NCBI GenBank assembly: GCA_015680685.1
Contig: MNCI01002303.1
Coordinates: 399,154-463,153 of the forward strand
Length of the DNA stretch: 64,000 nucleotides
Direction: 5' to 3'
Source: Gnetum montanum
Taxonomy: Eukaryota; Streptophyta; Gnetopsida; Gnetales; Gnetaceae
Position 1 is the stretch's first letter; each line of letters starts with the position of its first letter. The notes below the pieces were generated by a model that made no database searches, had not been told where the DNA came from, and was given only the letters and a program-made list of their open reading frames with translations. The position numbers were made by a program, and so were the translations under genes. Shown here one piece after another: positions 46,289 through 57,559 of this stretch.

Positions 46289-47642
46289 GAAGATGCAAAT
46301 AGGACAAGTTATGATAAATTTATTTGATATTCCTTGTGATATCACTACAACATACTCTAAATTAATAGCCACCAAAGGAAAATTAATCATGGCTGAAACT
46401 AGAGTAGAACATGCTAAGAATGAGCTTCAGTGATTACAAGAAGAGCTTGTAGCCTTGAGAGCATAAAGGAGAGATTTAACTTAGTTTATAACACCAAACT
46501 AGATAGCACAATTCAGAACTAAATAGATCAATTTACTTCTTAAGAACAACAAAGATATAACATATGAGAAAGAAAAGGCAATATGGAATGCTTTAGTAGC
46601 TGAAGCCTAATCATATGCCCATACCACAGGACTTGCTGCCTTATAAGAAGAAAATAAACAAATCACTGTAGACAACATGAGGTTTACCACAATAGAAAAG
46701 CAGAAGAAGAAAGAATCCATTAGTTGAGAGAGAATCTAATGAGGATCAACCAAGATATGAGCCACCTTGCAAGAGAAAATATAACCCTCTCTATGGAGGA
46801 GGTACACACCATCTAATAGAAGTTAGCTATTGAAATCTACGCATGGCAAAATGAGGCCGAGAAACATGAAAGGCTGCTTAAAGAACACTTACGAGACTAA
46901 ATGGGCATGTATAAATAGATAAATGAGAAAGAGATCTAAATGGCAAAGGCCAAAATCAATTTGGTTGCAATAAAAAATCCTGATTGGCAACCCATCTTGG
47001 ATAGCATGGCCTAGACCTATCAAGTACAAGTGAAAAATAAAAACCTGTAGAGAGAAACTTAAAAGAATACATGGCATTAGCAAACCTTCGATATCCTAAT
47101 TTGGCCATGTTAATAGCAAGTAGGCCTAAAAATGAACTAGAATAGCAAGTAGTAGCCATATGTACTTTACATGAGAAGGAGTTTGTAGATAGAAATGATG
47201 CTCTACAAAAACTTCAAGTAGCAACCTTAAAACTAGGAGTAGTCAAGTGGCAAACTAGAACTAGAACTAGAATTTGGCCATAAGATTAACAGACTATCAT
47301 GAACTCAGAGAAAAGGCTAGAGCTTTTGAAGAAGAACAATAACAGTTTGCAATGTGGTACATTAAAGCCAATTAGATGTTTTTGCAACTACCATGTCCAT
47401 GGAATGTGCTGAATCCATCAAACATTGGTTCATTAGCATGGATGGTCTATGATCTAAGAACAATAGAAAAGAAGTTGCAGATGCTCCTAAATAGATACCA
47501 ATTCAAGAAGCCTGAAAATAATGGAAGGAAACCTATGGAAAAGCCACCTTCACCCAGAACAACATTAGGATACAATCAACCTTGTAGTATTTTGTTTTTC
47601 ATTCTTTATCAAAATTGTCATGTTAGGTGTTCATCTTTGTAA
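46289..47642 (+). pseudogene. P extra ORF, part 3 (coiled coil and C-terminus)
   Basis: Frames carry long Lys/Glu/Gln-rich helical sequence, AIEIYAWQNEAEKHERLLKE, then EYMALANLRYPNLAMLIASR (about 47060-47125). These align with M1 (WKNEALKYERVENYY; MKLANLCYANLAM) and M2 (MELANLRYTNLAMLIAR). The LANLRYxNLAMLIA block is the best conserved piece of the ORF across elements. Many stops. The end is put near 47642 or slightly before. Confidence 0.6.
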
Positions 47643-47754
47643 ACTCCATTTCGACACTAGAGAGTCATGTATATAGAAGTTAGTGTCATGTAGATCTAAC
47701 TCCCAATTTTGTAAGGAACTCCATCCTCATTTTGTTTTAACTCAAGGATGAGTT

Positions 47755-47774
47755 TTCAGTTAGTTGTGAGGGTA
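47755..47774 (+). other. P polypurine tract (weak)
   Basis: GTTAGTTGTGAGGGTA precedes the 3' LTR; the G run is broken compared with N and Q. Confidence 0.5.
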
Positions 47775-48629
47775 TGATAAATCCAAAAATTTTAAACTAA
47801 TGATATCGTAGATATGTTCTCGTAGCTCATCATATGTTATTGTATAAATGATATTGTGGGATGCATGCCAGCCTATATAAGCAACACTTGGGCACACATA
47901 TCCACAATAGATTGTTAACTTAGTAACATAACTCTTTTAGTTTGTTTTCTTGAATTTAGTACTTAGTCGTGTGTGCTCATAGTGTGATGTTAAGTGATTG
48001 AACATAGTCTTTATTTGAGTATGATATACTTGGATGCATTACATGACTGGAAATAAAGATCAAAATTACTTTTCATCATTGTAGCAGCACTTAGTTTTAT
48101 TTCTATTTTTAATTAGTTTATTGTTTTACTATTTTCATGGTTAATGTTTACGATTTCTTGCAATTTACTTTTACTATTGTTAAGCGGAATGAGTACGACT
48201 GATCTTAAGCACTTAAGTGTAGCTACTTGGTAACCTAATAGTACTATCACTTGGTATGCCCAATAGTATGATACTTGGTAATTCCAATAGTAGTTACATG
48301 GGGTCCAAGGTGTGAAAGGAGGGTCAAAACTTGTTGCTCATTGCATAGGCTAGATTAAATTCCTTGACTAGTTACTTAGAATTAGAAACCTTTATCCTCA
48401 CTTTATGTTTACTAGGAGCACAATGGCCAATACAACATCAATATCATATGCCTCACTGTGAGTTAAACAATATGCATTGATTTTACTAACTCACATGGGA
48501 AGACAACCATCATGAATGCTAACTGATTACTAGTATAATCACATTGCCTTATCTACTGAGTTTGACTGGGATTGCACATGGACACTTGTATCTCATATGG
48601 TTGGGTGTTGGATACTTCACTGCTCATCA
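47775..48629 (+). repeat. P 3' LTR
   Basis: 855 bp, matches 14927-15793 along its length. TATA CTATATAAG near 47873. Confidence 0.88.
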
Positions 48630-48965
48630 CAAGCACATAGTTCCTGAATTTCTTAAGAGCATACAACACTGCCATGAGTTCCTTCTTTATAGTGGTGTAA
48701 TTAAGTTGTGCATCCAAAATGCTCATACTTGTAGTAGTATGGATGTTTGCAATCATCCATTTATGTAAGTACTACTTTCCATGCATAGTTGAACACATAT
48801 TTCATGATATGAAAAGGTTTGGACCAATCAAGTTCATGCATAATTGGTATTTCTACGTGCTTTTGCTTCAAGTGTTGTAATGCTTGTTCATACTTGATGT
48901 AACATGAACAAGAAAACTTCATTGATGCATGCTTGTCAACGTAGCCCTTTTGATATATCTTAGGA
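48630..48965 (-). pseudogene. M1 RT end / RNase H start, resumes after P
   Basis: 48553-48756 minus contains ILDAQLNYTTIKKELMAVLY and ALKKFRNYVL, the standard Ty3 RNase H start. Rightwards (upstream) comes the RT thumb-connection block with PFHIMKYVFNYAW near 48790-48830 in shifted frames. The frame stops at 48630 exactly where P's LTR ends and continues at 14926 with YLIFMHTNHSA. Upstream it is cut at about 48965 by LTR A. Confidence 0.8.
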
Positions 48966-49393
48966 TGTGTTAATGTAAGTACATCGATTTTGATGCAAGC
49001 ATTAACTATATAAATACATACATCCTTTGCATTTATGGCATCTTTTGATCGTTCCCTTAGCTAAACTCTTATAGTTTCTTTTTGTAGAAGTTAGAAGAAT
49101 ATTTTTTCCTTTGAGCAAATGTAGCATGAATTCAAATGAGTGTGTGGCATTTTATTTGAGTGCATATGTACCTGAACACATTTGCATGAGTGGAAATAAA
49201 ATTGAAATTCCTTCTATTCATTGTAGTACTTGCATTAGCATAACTTTACTTTCTAGCAACTTACTTTACATAAAATTTACTTTCTTGGTATTGAGCATTT
49301 AATATTCTCATTTGTAAGCAACATGAGTACAACCACTTCAAGAAATATATATCAACACTCGATAATTCTAGTTGTGAATACTTTGTACGTCCA
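48966..49393 (+). repeat. LTR fragment A
   Basis: Starts TGTTAATGTAAG after M1's RT remnant. It has LTR-like order: CTATATAAATAC TATA near 49007, a CATTGTAGTACTTGCATTAG block near 49220, and AACATGAGTACAACCAC near 49319, as in M1's LTR. It ends where LTR B starts, so T4 probably inserted into it. Confidence 0.55.
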
Positions 49394-50245
49394 TGATAAA
49401 ATAGTTAGTGTGTGAGTCTACAATATCATAGCTCTACATACATCATAGTAGGTACAATGTAGTGGGCCATGGTCATGCCTCTAAATATCAAGCCACCATT
49501 GCATTGAAACAACAACTTCATACCAACCTTAGTGAAACTCTTGCAATTTTGTTTCATAAAGTTAGAGTTAGAGTAAATGCTTGCAATGTGGTAAATTATA
49601 GTTGTATTGAATCCTTTTTCAAGTGGATTGTTCTTGGACATAATTCATGAATGACAATAAAAATTAATATTTTCATTCATCATTGCAGCATATCACTTAA
49701 CATAGATTTACTTTTCTGTGATGTTAACTTTTATTTAGTCATTTACTTTTACCAAGTCATTTACTAGTCCCATGTCTATTAGTAAGGTGGACGAAATATG
49801 ACTAGTTTTAAGCATAAATTGTAATTATTTAGTAACCCATTAGTTGCTTTGCTTGATTCACTTAGTAGTAAAGTTATTTGGTAATCTTAATAATAATTAC
49901 AAAAGCCTAGTACGTGTATGAAAACCCAATAATGGATGCTTATCCTCAATAGGATAGAATAGATTTATCTTTTCAATGTACTTGGTGTTAGAATTTATAA
50001 TCATTTCTGCTATGTTTACACTTAGCATTATTAAGAGCCACTCAACATCAATTCATCACATTCCTCACTAAGAAGTTAAACCATATAATTTGCACCTTGC
50101 TAACTCTAAGTGGGAAGACAACAATTATGAACTTAACATTGACATGCTAGTATACTTACATTGTCCATCCATGGATTACAATCTAGTTGTGCATGAATCC
50201 TTGTGACTTGGATGCTTGACTATTGGAATACCCAACTACTCATCA
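49394..50245 (+). repeat. LTR B (5' LTR of T4)
   Basis: 852 bp, TGATAAAATAG...ACTCATCA. It shares with P's LTR the order of blocks, e.g. CATCATTGCAGC near 49680 and AATCTTAATAATAATTAC near 49883. Confidence 0.65.
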
Positions 50246-50266
50246 TTGACACTGTTACTAGGGATG
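50246..50266 (+). other. T4 primer-binding site
   Basis: TTGACACTGTTACTAGGGAT after the LTR end; a degraded tRNA-Asp-type site. Confidence 0.6.
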
Positions 50267-50429
50267 TGTCAATGTTTACTAGTTAGTTGATTTTACAGTG
50301 TATCAAGCATTGCAAAGTATATCTCTCATACTTAGAATAATTTCTCAAAATGTATACACTTACGCATCAAAATAAATTAACATGGATTTTACAACTTCAA
50401 AAATAGAGTAAATATAGTAGTAGAAAAAT

Positions 50430-51010
50430 ATAAGTTTACCTAAAATGCTAGTCATATAGTAGCTTTAGTAAATCATATTGTGGTAGGTCATCATCAAGTG
50501 GTGGAGACAATGGAGGAAATGGTAGGAATAAGAATACAAATCCCAATCTAAAGACTAATGGTGGTTGGAAAAATATGTTTAATATGAAGGACAACCAAGG
50601 ATGCCACAAAAATACCAATCCAAGTACCACAAATTTCTTATGACATACACTCAACTATATAGCATGCTATTAAAAGATGGACACATAATGCTTAAACAAG
50701 TTTCAGAATAAATGAGGGCATGATTCAAAATGCTTCAAGCCTTGGCTATTGATTCTACCAAACACAAGAAAGGAGAGCCTCCAGTTCTTAAGTGGTATAA
50801 TTGCAATAAATTCTACTATTATCATAAGGTAATAGCCTATGATACAAAGGATTGTAACAATCTTAAAGATAATGTTCAAAAATTGGTAGAAACAAGAGTA
50901 ATTATGTTCAATAGCCCCATCCAACCTAATAACCAAAGTATGTAAATTTATCAGGATCCTTGAATTTTCATTCAAGGAGAATTTTATCCTTTCATTTAGA
51001 ACGCAAAGGA
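50430..51010 (+). pseudogene. T4 gag C-terminal part with zinc-knuckle-like motif
   Basis: A Gly/Asn-rich stretch (GGDNGGNGRNKNTN, about 50500-50560). Then, in 50730-50945, LKWYNCNKFYYYHKVIAYDT with KDCNNLKDNVQKLVE. This resembles the Cys/His block 'YCxxH...HxTxxCxxLxxxI' found in gag-protease linkers of some plant Ty3 elements (from memory). It differs from the C-X2-C-X3-H-X3-C motif of N, Q and P, so T4 belongs to another sub-lineage. Stops on both sides. Confidence 0.55.
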
Positions 51011-51889
51011 AATTGTTCAAGAGCTCCTTTCATTATCCAAATATATCCCTCCTATTACTAGTCTTCTTCATCCTCACATTCTATCTTGCCACGGCCCAAG
51101 AAGCCTTTTATAATTAATATCCCTTGAAATGATGTAATGCTCCTACTTTTCAAAACATATGAAGGGCTCCATTAGTCATTGATATGAATCCCCACTATGA
51201 TAAAGTTCCAATGCCATCCCAACCTACTTTTTTCTTATTTTCCTTCTTCTCTAAATAGAGTTCCCACACCTACTTGCTATGTTGATTATCCCCATGTCTT
51301 TTCCTATGTTGTGTCCTTAATCTTGTCCTTTCTTTCCATGTAGATCATAAGAACCTCCCTTGCTTCCTACCCCTACTTCGCCAATTAAAATCCTCACAAG
51401 GGCCCAAAAGGAGGCAATAGCCAATGACAAGAGAAAAGAGAAGAAGCTGGTTGATAAATAAAACAAAAAAAATGTTGTATTCCAATATGCATCAAATGAA
51501 AATCCTTCTCCCCCAATTTCAATTGTCATCTTAACTCCATCATCCACATCTGATGGTTTTCCCCTATACTAGCTCTGAAGAACCCAACCTCTAGAAATAA
51601 GAATGTACCCCAAAGTATTACTATCATGAAGTTGAAGGGAACAAACCTTCCCTTCTTTGACATCATCTCCACCTTAAAAGAGCATTGTCTAACATTGGAG
51701 GAATTTCTAAAGTCTATTATAATTCCTTTGGACATTCAACCTTATGTTCATGCAATCTTATTAGTGTTGAACCCTCTATGCTATGAGACTAAATACTTGG
51801 TTTTTAAGGGAGAGAACATCAAGACACATTCTATAATGGGGTGCCATGTACCAAATTTTAATTTATATCATCATGCGAATCAGATACAA

Positions 51890-52262
51890 TGTATCACTAC
51901 CTTTGGTGCACATGGATGATGGAGCCAAAACCATTTTCATATCATGGATGGTCATTGAGCATCTTAGCCTTGAAAAATAGGTCACATACTCTAACTACAA
52001 CTATTCTCTAGTTTCATTTAGTGGCACTAGAGTAGAAACCTTAGGAGTAATAAAACTACCTTTTTCGATAAGAAGTATGATTGCATCCAAGGCTGTGTTT
52101 TTTGTTATTAGTGACTTGTCTAGAATTAATGCTATTCTTGAAAGACCTTAGTTAGCATATCACCATTTTGTTTCATCACCTTTGCATCAATAAATACACT
52201 TTCCTTGTAAGGATAAAGAAATAGTCTTGCATACAAATCCCAAAATCCTAGCCATAACACAA
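51890..52262 (+). pseudogene. T4 aspartic protease region, decayed
   Basis: Frame fragments: DDGAKTIF near 51915, VSFSGTRVETLGVIKLPFS near 52009-52065, and SRINAILERP followed by HHFVSSPLHQ near 52120-52185. These match the 'YNLLLGRPWxH...VPSTLHQ' block after the protease active site in plant Ty3 elements. The active-site D-T/S-G is not clear. Stop codons present. Confidence 0.55.
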
Positions 52263-52490
52263 TTGGATGTATTATAACCTCTACTATGCACTACACCTTG
52301 TTCGTGCCACATGTCATCTTCCATTATTGTGCATCATGCATGTTCCCCTATCACCATCACACATCACCACCTCTACACTATGGCCACCAAAAATAAACCC
52401 TCCACTGTGTTGCCATCATGCAACTGAGCTTGCCACCTCTACCCAATGTTGGAAGCCATGCTAGCCAACCTGGCCCAAGGGGGTGACTTG

Positions 52491-52505
52491 ATATATATAT
52501 ATATA
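52491..52505 (+). repeat. (AT)n microsatellite
   Basis: About seven AT units, followed by another short AT-rich run near 52523. Confidence 0.8.
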
Positions 52506-53994
52506 ATTTATTAGTTTTTAAATATATATATTAAATATACTACCATCATTACCTTACTTCACCTAGCCTACCATATCTTATTCTATTTCTACTCAATTTT
52601 ATCCTATTTTTACCTTGATATATCTTTATTTTATCATATTTTATCAAATTTCACCTTGTGTTTGCCTTATAATGGCTTGCCATGGCCTTAAACTAGCATC
52701 ATGGCTTTCCAAGGCCTTAAACTAGCAAAAAGTGTACTCATGTTTAACCATGTTTAACCCTACATTACCTTGTATTGCCTTATAGCCTTTGTTGACATTA
52801 CTTGAATACTTGTATGGCCTTTGTTTCAACATTTTGCTTCATTTATGCATTGTTATCATAGTATTTTGCATTATTGTTGGCATTATTTTATTGGTTTGAT
52901 CAATTTTTATCATTTTGTTGCACAAGTACCACTTGATGTGCTTATGTTGTCATGTAGATTGAGCAAGGAGGATGAGGAAGCAAACTCAACTAGCCTTAAA
53001 GACTTAGTAAACCCCTCTCATGAAGTAAACTCAACTAGCCTTATAGCCTTCCTTACCCTAAACAATAATGTTGACTAATGATTGACACTCATGCATTGTG
53101 ACCATATGACACACCTCTATCATGCTTCATATTAAGTTTGTTGAATGTAACACATCTTATTCAATGAGAAAACCATTAAGTCCATTAAGCATAACACATC
53201 TTACTCGATGGAAAAGCCATTAAGTCTATTGGATGTAACACACCTCATTTAGCTTAGAAGGTCATGTTAAAACTAGCCTCAGTAAAGAAATCAAATAAAG
53301 GTTTCACCCCATAAAAAAGGAAAGAAAATTACCAAGACAATGACTCCAAACATGCAAAGGGAGGAACCTAATGCCCAAAAGACCTTGGAGTGAAGTGATG
53401 GTTCCTCAAATACAATTTCCGAGTGAACCATGCTTTAAGATACAACATGTCAGTTCCATAACCATGATGTCAACACTTGGAAAGTAGTGTTATCCTTCAC
53501 AACCATTTTTCTAAAACCTCATGACCATCTCTTCATCATAGCCTTGCCCCATCATCACAATCACTTTTCAGCATGGTTTGACATGACTAGATCAAGCACG
53601 AAGAGGGAATGTCAATGGTGGAGCCATAGTGGTGTTTGTTATTCTTCATCGGTGCCTCTTGAGTTAATCCTCTAGAAACCAACAAATGGGGGCCAATGAA
53701 ACACCACCAAAATTACATGTTGTAACCATTTTGATCATGTAGCCTTCACCCCATGAAACCCAAGGTTAGAAATTCATTGTAAATGTGAAGATTGCAACCC
53801 AAGAGGTGAAATCTCACATACTTTATACTTTTGGGGATGAAAAATGCCTCATAAGTGATTAAAGCCTCATTTATCAAGTAAAAAAAGCTATGTAATGTCT
53901 ATATTTGGGCTTGGGGGTTTAAAAATGCCTTTTGGGATGCCAAAATTGGCATTTTGATGGGTTTTATGGGGGGTATAGCATTTTCTACGTTGGA

Positions 53995-54350
53995 GACACT
54001 TGTATGGGGGTATAACTCACCTACCCCTAATGTGGATGCATGGGGGTATAACTCATCTACCCCCAACATGGATGCCATCCCCCCAATGTGAATGTCATCT
54101 CCCCAACATGGATGTCATCCCACCACCGTGGATGTCATTTCCCTAGTGTGGATGTCATCCCTCCAACATGGATGCCATCCCCCCACCATGGATGTCATCC
54201 CCCTAGTGAGGATCTCATTCCCCGAGCATTGATGTCATCCCTCTAGCGTGGATGCCATCCCCCACCATGGATGCATGGGGGTATAACTCACAAACCCCCA
54301 ACATGGATGCATAGGGGCATGACTCACCTACCCCTAGCATGGACAACAAT
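53995..54350 (+). repeat. degenerate 20-bp minisatellite (GTGGATGTCATCCCCC-type)
   Basis: About 12-14 units of roughly 20 bp of the form AACATGGATGCCATCCCCCC, with substitutions and 1-2 bp length changes. They are bracketed by copies of a longer block, GGATGCATGGGGGTATAACT (near 54032 and 54266), and its variants at 54003 and 54305. Confidence 0.85.
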
Positions 54351-55114
54351 TTTTTAGAATTTTCAACCAATCTATAGCCAAATTTATGGCCCAAACATTA
54401 TAAAACCTAGGCCCCAAAACCATGTACATGTTCCATCATTTTTTTGGCATTTTACACACTTCGCATTTTTATCCTTTTTTTTTGCATTCAAGAGCTCTTA
54501 CAATTTTGCATACATGTAGCTTTTTGAATCTCCTAGTGTGGAACCCCCATATCCATTTTTACATCCCCCCTACACCACCAACATTACAGATCTAGTGTGG
54601 AGAGCAACACAGTTTGATTTCATTGGGAGTTGCAGAACATCCAAATAGTGGAGCCACTGGTTTCAATGGAATTTGAACCCCATCAAAGTGAATTCCCTAC
54701 TATTTTAGGCACATATTATGTACATTTCTTCAACCATTTTTTATTTCCTTTAAAATATATTTACAATTCTGTTTGTGTGCAAAATAGATTTATTTGTTCC
54801 ATTTTGGTGCATTTATTTTCTCAGATCTACATTGCATTTTTATTGTTCTGCCCTATTTTTACATTTTCCAAGTCCCTAGGTGATTTTCCAACCTATCGAG
54901 GGCATCTTGAATCCCATTTTTCAAAGGCCTTGGGGATTTGGGGTTAAAGTTGTTGCACTAGAATTTTTGATCTTCTAGCAATTGAATTTTTTAGTCACAA
55001 CATTTCCCAATTATTTTTACCTTCTCCCGGGTTGTTTTCATCCTTTTCCATCATGTTCCAACTATTTCTCAAATTGAGACAGGTGTTTTTAGAACTTTCC
55101 CTGACCATACGGGT

Positions 55115-55390
55115 CATCTCTGGATCCTAGGAGATGTCTCCTATCAAAACCAACTTTCAGGGAGATGTCTTTTATCTTGGCAAGATGTCTCCTCCTAGTA
55201 GGAGATGTCTTGGGAAAGATGTCTTCTCCTAGTAGGAAACATCTTGGGCAAGATGTCTTCCCTTCTATAGGACGTCTTCTTCAAGAAGAGTGAAAAATTA
55301 GCAAGATATCTCCTTTTCATTCAAGATGTCTTCTGTCAGCTCCCTGTCTTCGCCAAGATGTCTGGTAGACCTCATAGATGTCTTCTCCAA
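55115..55390 (+). repeat. AGATGTCT-type interspersed/tandem repeats
   Basis: At least ten copies of (A/G)AGATGTCT(T/C) in 270 bp, several within a larger unit AGATGTCTTCTCCTAGTAGG (near 55190 and 55218). Spacing is irregular. Confidence 0.75.
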
Positions 55391-55899
55391 GCCTAAAACC
55401 TACAAACACAAATGTAGGGAAGGAACAAAGGGAATCAAAATATCTGTCCCTACACCACATCAGTCCCCATCCCCTGCCACTCCACCTTAGCATCCCACAT
55501 CCTTCAATTTACACTCTACCATTTTTTTAATAAAAGAATTTTTAAAAGTCAAGTATTGTTCTCTAACATCCAGTGATATTTGTTATAAAATTTCATATTT
55601 TAAATAGTTGGAATTCCAAATTGAAGATTGTTGGTACTAGCTTAGCAACTTGTAGGTCCATTACAAGTTAAACCTAGAATGTTGTTACCTATCCAAGCTA
55701 ATTTTTAAGTAAGTTGCAACTTAGATCCCATTCATAGTTAGGTGCAATTTAACTATGACTCATAGCCTAACCATATTCATAGTATAATAGTTAAAAACAA
55801 CTATTTTCAATTATAATTAAATAATCTTGAAGGATGTACATTCAAGAGAGCTTTCTAATGGTAGAAATTATTGAAAATTGAATAAATTTATGAAGTGAA

Positions 55900-55903
<4 letters not shown>

Positions 55904-55931
<28 letters not shown>
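55904..55931 (+). repeat. (GA)n microsatellite
   Basis: About 14 GA units. Confidence 0.95.
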
Positions 55932-55935
<4 letters not shown>

Positions 55936-56437
55936 TTAGTGATTTGCAAGGGTTGTGTAATTGATTTGTACTTGAGAATTCTTTCATCAATGAATGTTTC
56001 TATTGATTTCTTATTCATGTTCATTTCTTATTTATCTATTACTTAAGAATTCAATGTAATTTAATGTTTAATGATTTAACTTATCATGAATTTCCATTTC
56101 TCTCACTTTTCTTAGTATTTGAACTTGTAATAATCACTCAACAATAATAAAAAAGATAGCTAAGATTCACTTATTAATGGTAATTTGGCTCTCAGTAGAA
56201 TTGAATGATAGAAATGAATTCATATAGCCAATCTCATATGATTGGATAAGGTTTAAATGATGATGATGTTTTTAACACTTCACATTAGTTTTTAGCTTGT
56301 TAGTTAACTAAATATTAAACATAATAATGTGTTAAATCAACATATCATTTGAAATTAAACATGTGACTTGCAACTTAGAAGTCACATGCTCTAACTAATC
56401 AAGCAATGACTAACTAATAAAGATAGGCTTTCATAGA

Positions 56438-57334
56438 TGATGAGCAGTGAGGTACCCTTATGCCCAACCATACAAATCACAAAGTGTTCATGCACAATCT
56501 AGTTGACTTCCGAGGACTTCATCATTTTCAGTGTACTAGCCCTTTAGGAAGTGAATCTAGCCCTAAGGTCAATTGTTGTCTTCCCAATTACACTTGTAAC
56601 ATTCATTGGTATGGTTAAGTGTAACTAAGGCATTTGATTTTTATCATTTTTTTATGTTTTATGTGTTGGTGCTCAAATGTAGATAAAGGTAATTTGATTA
56701 ACTAATCTAATTAATTAATTAACTAATCATTTAACTAACCCTAACATAAGTATCTGTTCTCACTTTCTGTACACATACTGAACCCACATATTCAATGTTG
56801 GGCAACCAAGCACTACACTATTGGACATACTAAGCAATAACGCTGCTAGGATTACCAAGCGAATATGTGTTACACTCGAACTGGTTGTACTTATGTGTTT
56901 AATCTATTTAGCTTAATAACCTCATTAACTCAATTGCTAGAAAATACTGGTAGAATAATTGAGAACAATTAGCAAATAATTAAAAACATTGAATGCATAA
57001 ATAAAATAGCTAATCTATCCAAAGTGCTGCAAGGTTTATTAGAAAGCTTGTCTTTATTACCTCACATACTATCGTGGTTAGGTACAACAATGCTCAAAAA
57101 AAGATCTGTACACTTAATGACTCCTGTTGTAGGCACTCAGGGAAAAATTCTAACTTTCGAATGGAAAAAATTCAAGAGCTTCACTGCTACTGAAATATAG
57201 ATTACCATAAATGTAGTTGGAAGATGCATATTTATAGCTAATAGATAGACACTGCATCAATAAGGCCTCATCAATGCAGGGCAAGATGCATCGATGAGGC
57301 CTCATCATCACAACCAACCAAGGATGATTCATCA
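56438..57334 (-). repeat. M2 3' LTR
   Basis: 897 bp; TGATGAGCAG...GATTCATCA. U3 (right part) holds a TATA (reverse of CATATTTATAG, 57228-57238). Two related palindrome-rich motifs, CATCAATAAGGCCTCATCAA (57255-57274) and GCATCGATGAGGCCTCATC (57288-57306), follow. Reversed polypurine tract TACCCCTATAAA at 57335. Confidence 0.85.
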
Positions 57335-57559
57335 TACCCCTATAAATTAATAAAAACTTATCCTTGAGTTCTTTTACAAAATTGAAAAGGTACAAGATTA
57401 TTAACTAACTTCTCTTCAACAAAACAACTGATTGACTTTGACAAAAAATGAAGTGCCCAAGTGTACGGATCAACACATTACAAAAATGGTGGTGTTTAGG
57501 ACACAAAATTGAACACCATGACACAACTCTTCAAAAATTGAACAACACGTTCCTTGATG

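Larger units (their letters stand above)
14927..48629 (+). mobile_element. Ty3 element P, split by O and Q
   Basis: Paired LTRs 14927-15793 and 47775-48629 share start (TGAAAAATCCAAAAATTTT / TGATAAATCCAAAAATTTT) and sequence at roughly 88-90% by eye. Removing O (21671-38182 plus TSD) and Q (39266-46283 plus TSD) leaves about 10 kb: LTR, PBS, gag, protease, integrase tail, spacer, internal promoter, extra ORF, weak polypurine tract, LTR. RT, RNase H and integrase core are absent, so it is non-autonomous. Flanks GAAGT (14922-14926) and CAAGC (48630-48634) are compatible with one degraded 5-bp TSD. Joining the flanks restores M1's RNase H frame, which independently supports the boundaries. Confidence 0.85.
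49394..52262 (+). mobile_element. Ty3 element T4, left part
   Basis: LTR B (49394-50245), a PBS, then only about 170 bp before gag C-terminal sequence, so the gag core is deleted. A zinc-knuckle region and a protease region follow. After about 52262 no retroelement coding is recognisable, and no matching 3' LTR lies in the window. Confidence 0.6.
52263..56437. other. unassigned non-coding stretch with simple and tandem repeats
   Basis: No coding domain recognised in six frames. Contains (TA)n, two families of degenerate minisatellite, a (GA)n run and small tandem repeats such as about 53145-53255 (AACACATCTTA...CCATTAAGT units). It may be the rest of T4 or an unrelated old repeat; no LTR pair is visible. 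54630-54947 is open on plus but Phe-rich with no motif. Confidence 0.45.

Noticed and set aside
54003-54330. CRISPR-like array
   Set aside because: Units are about 20 bp, degenerate and contiguous without unique spacers; a plant minisatellite.
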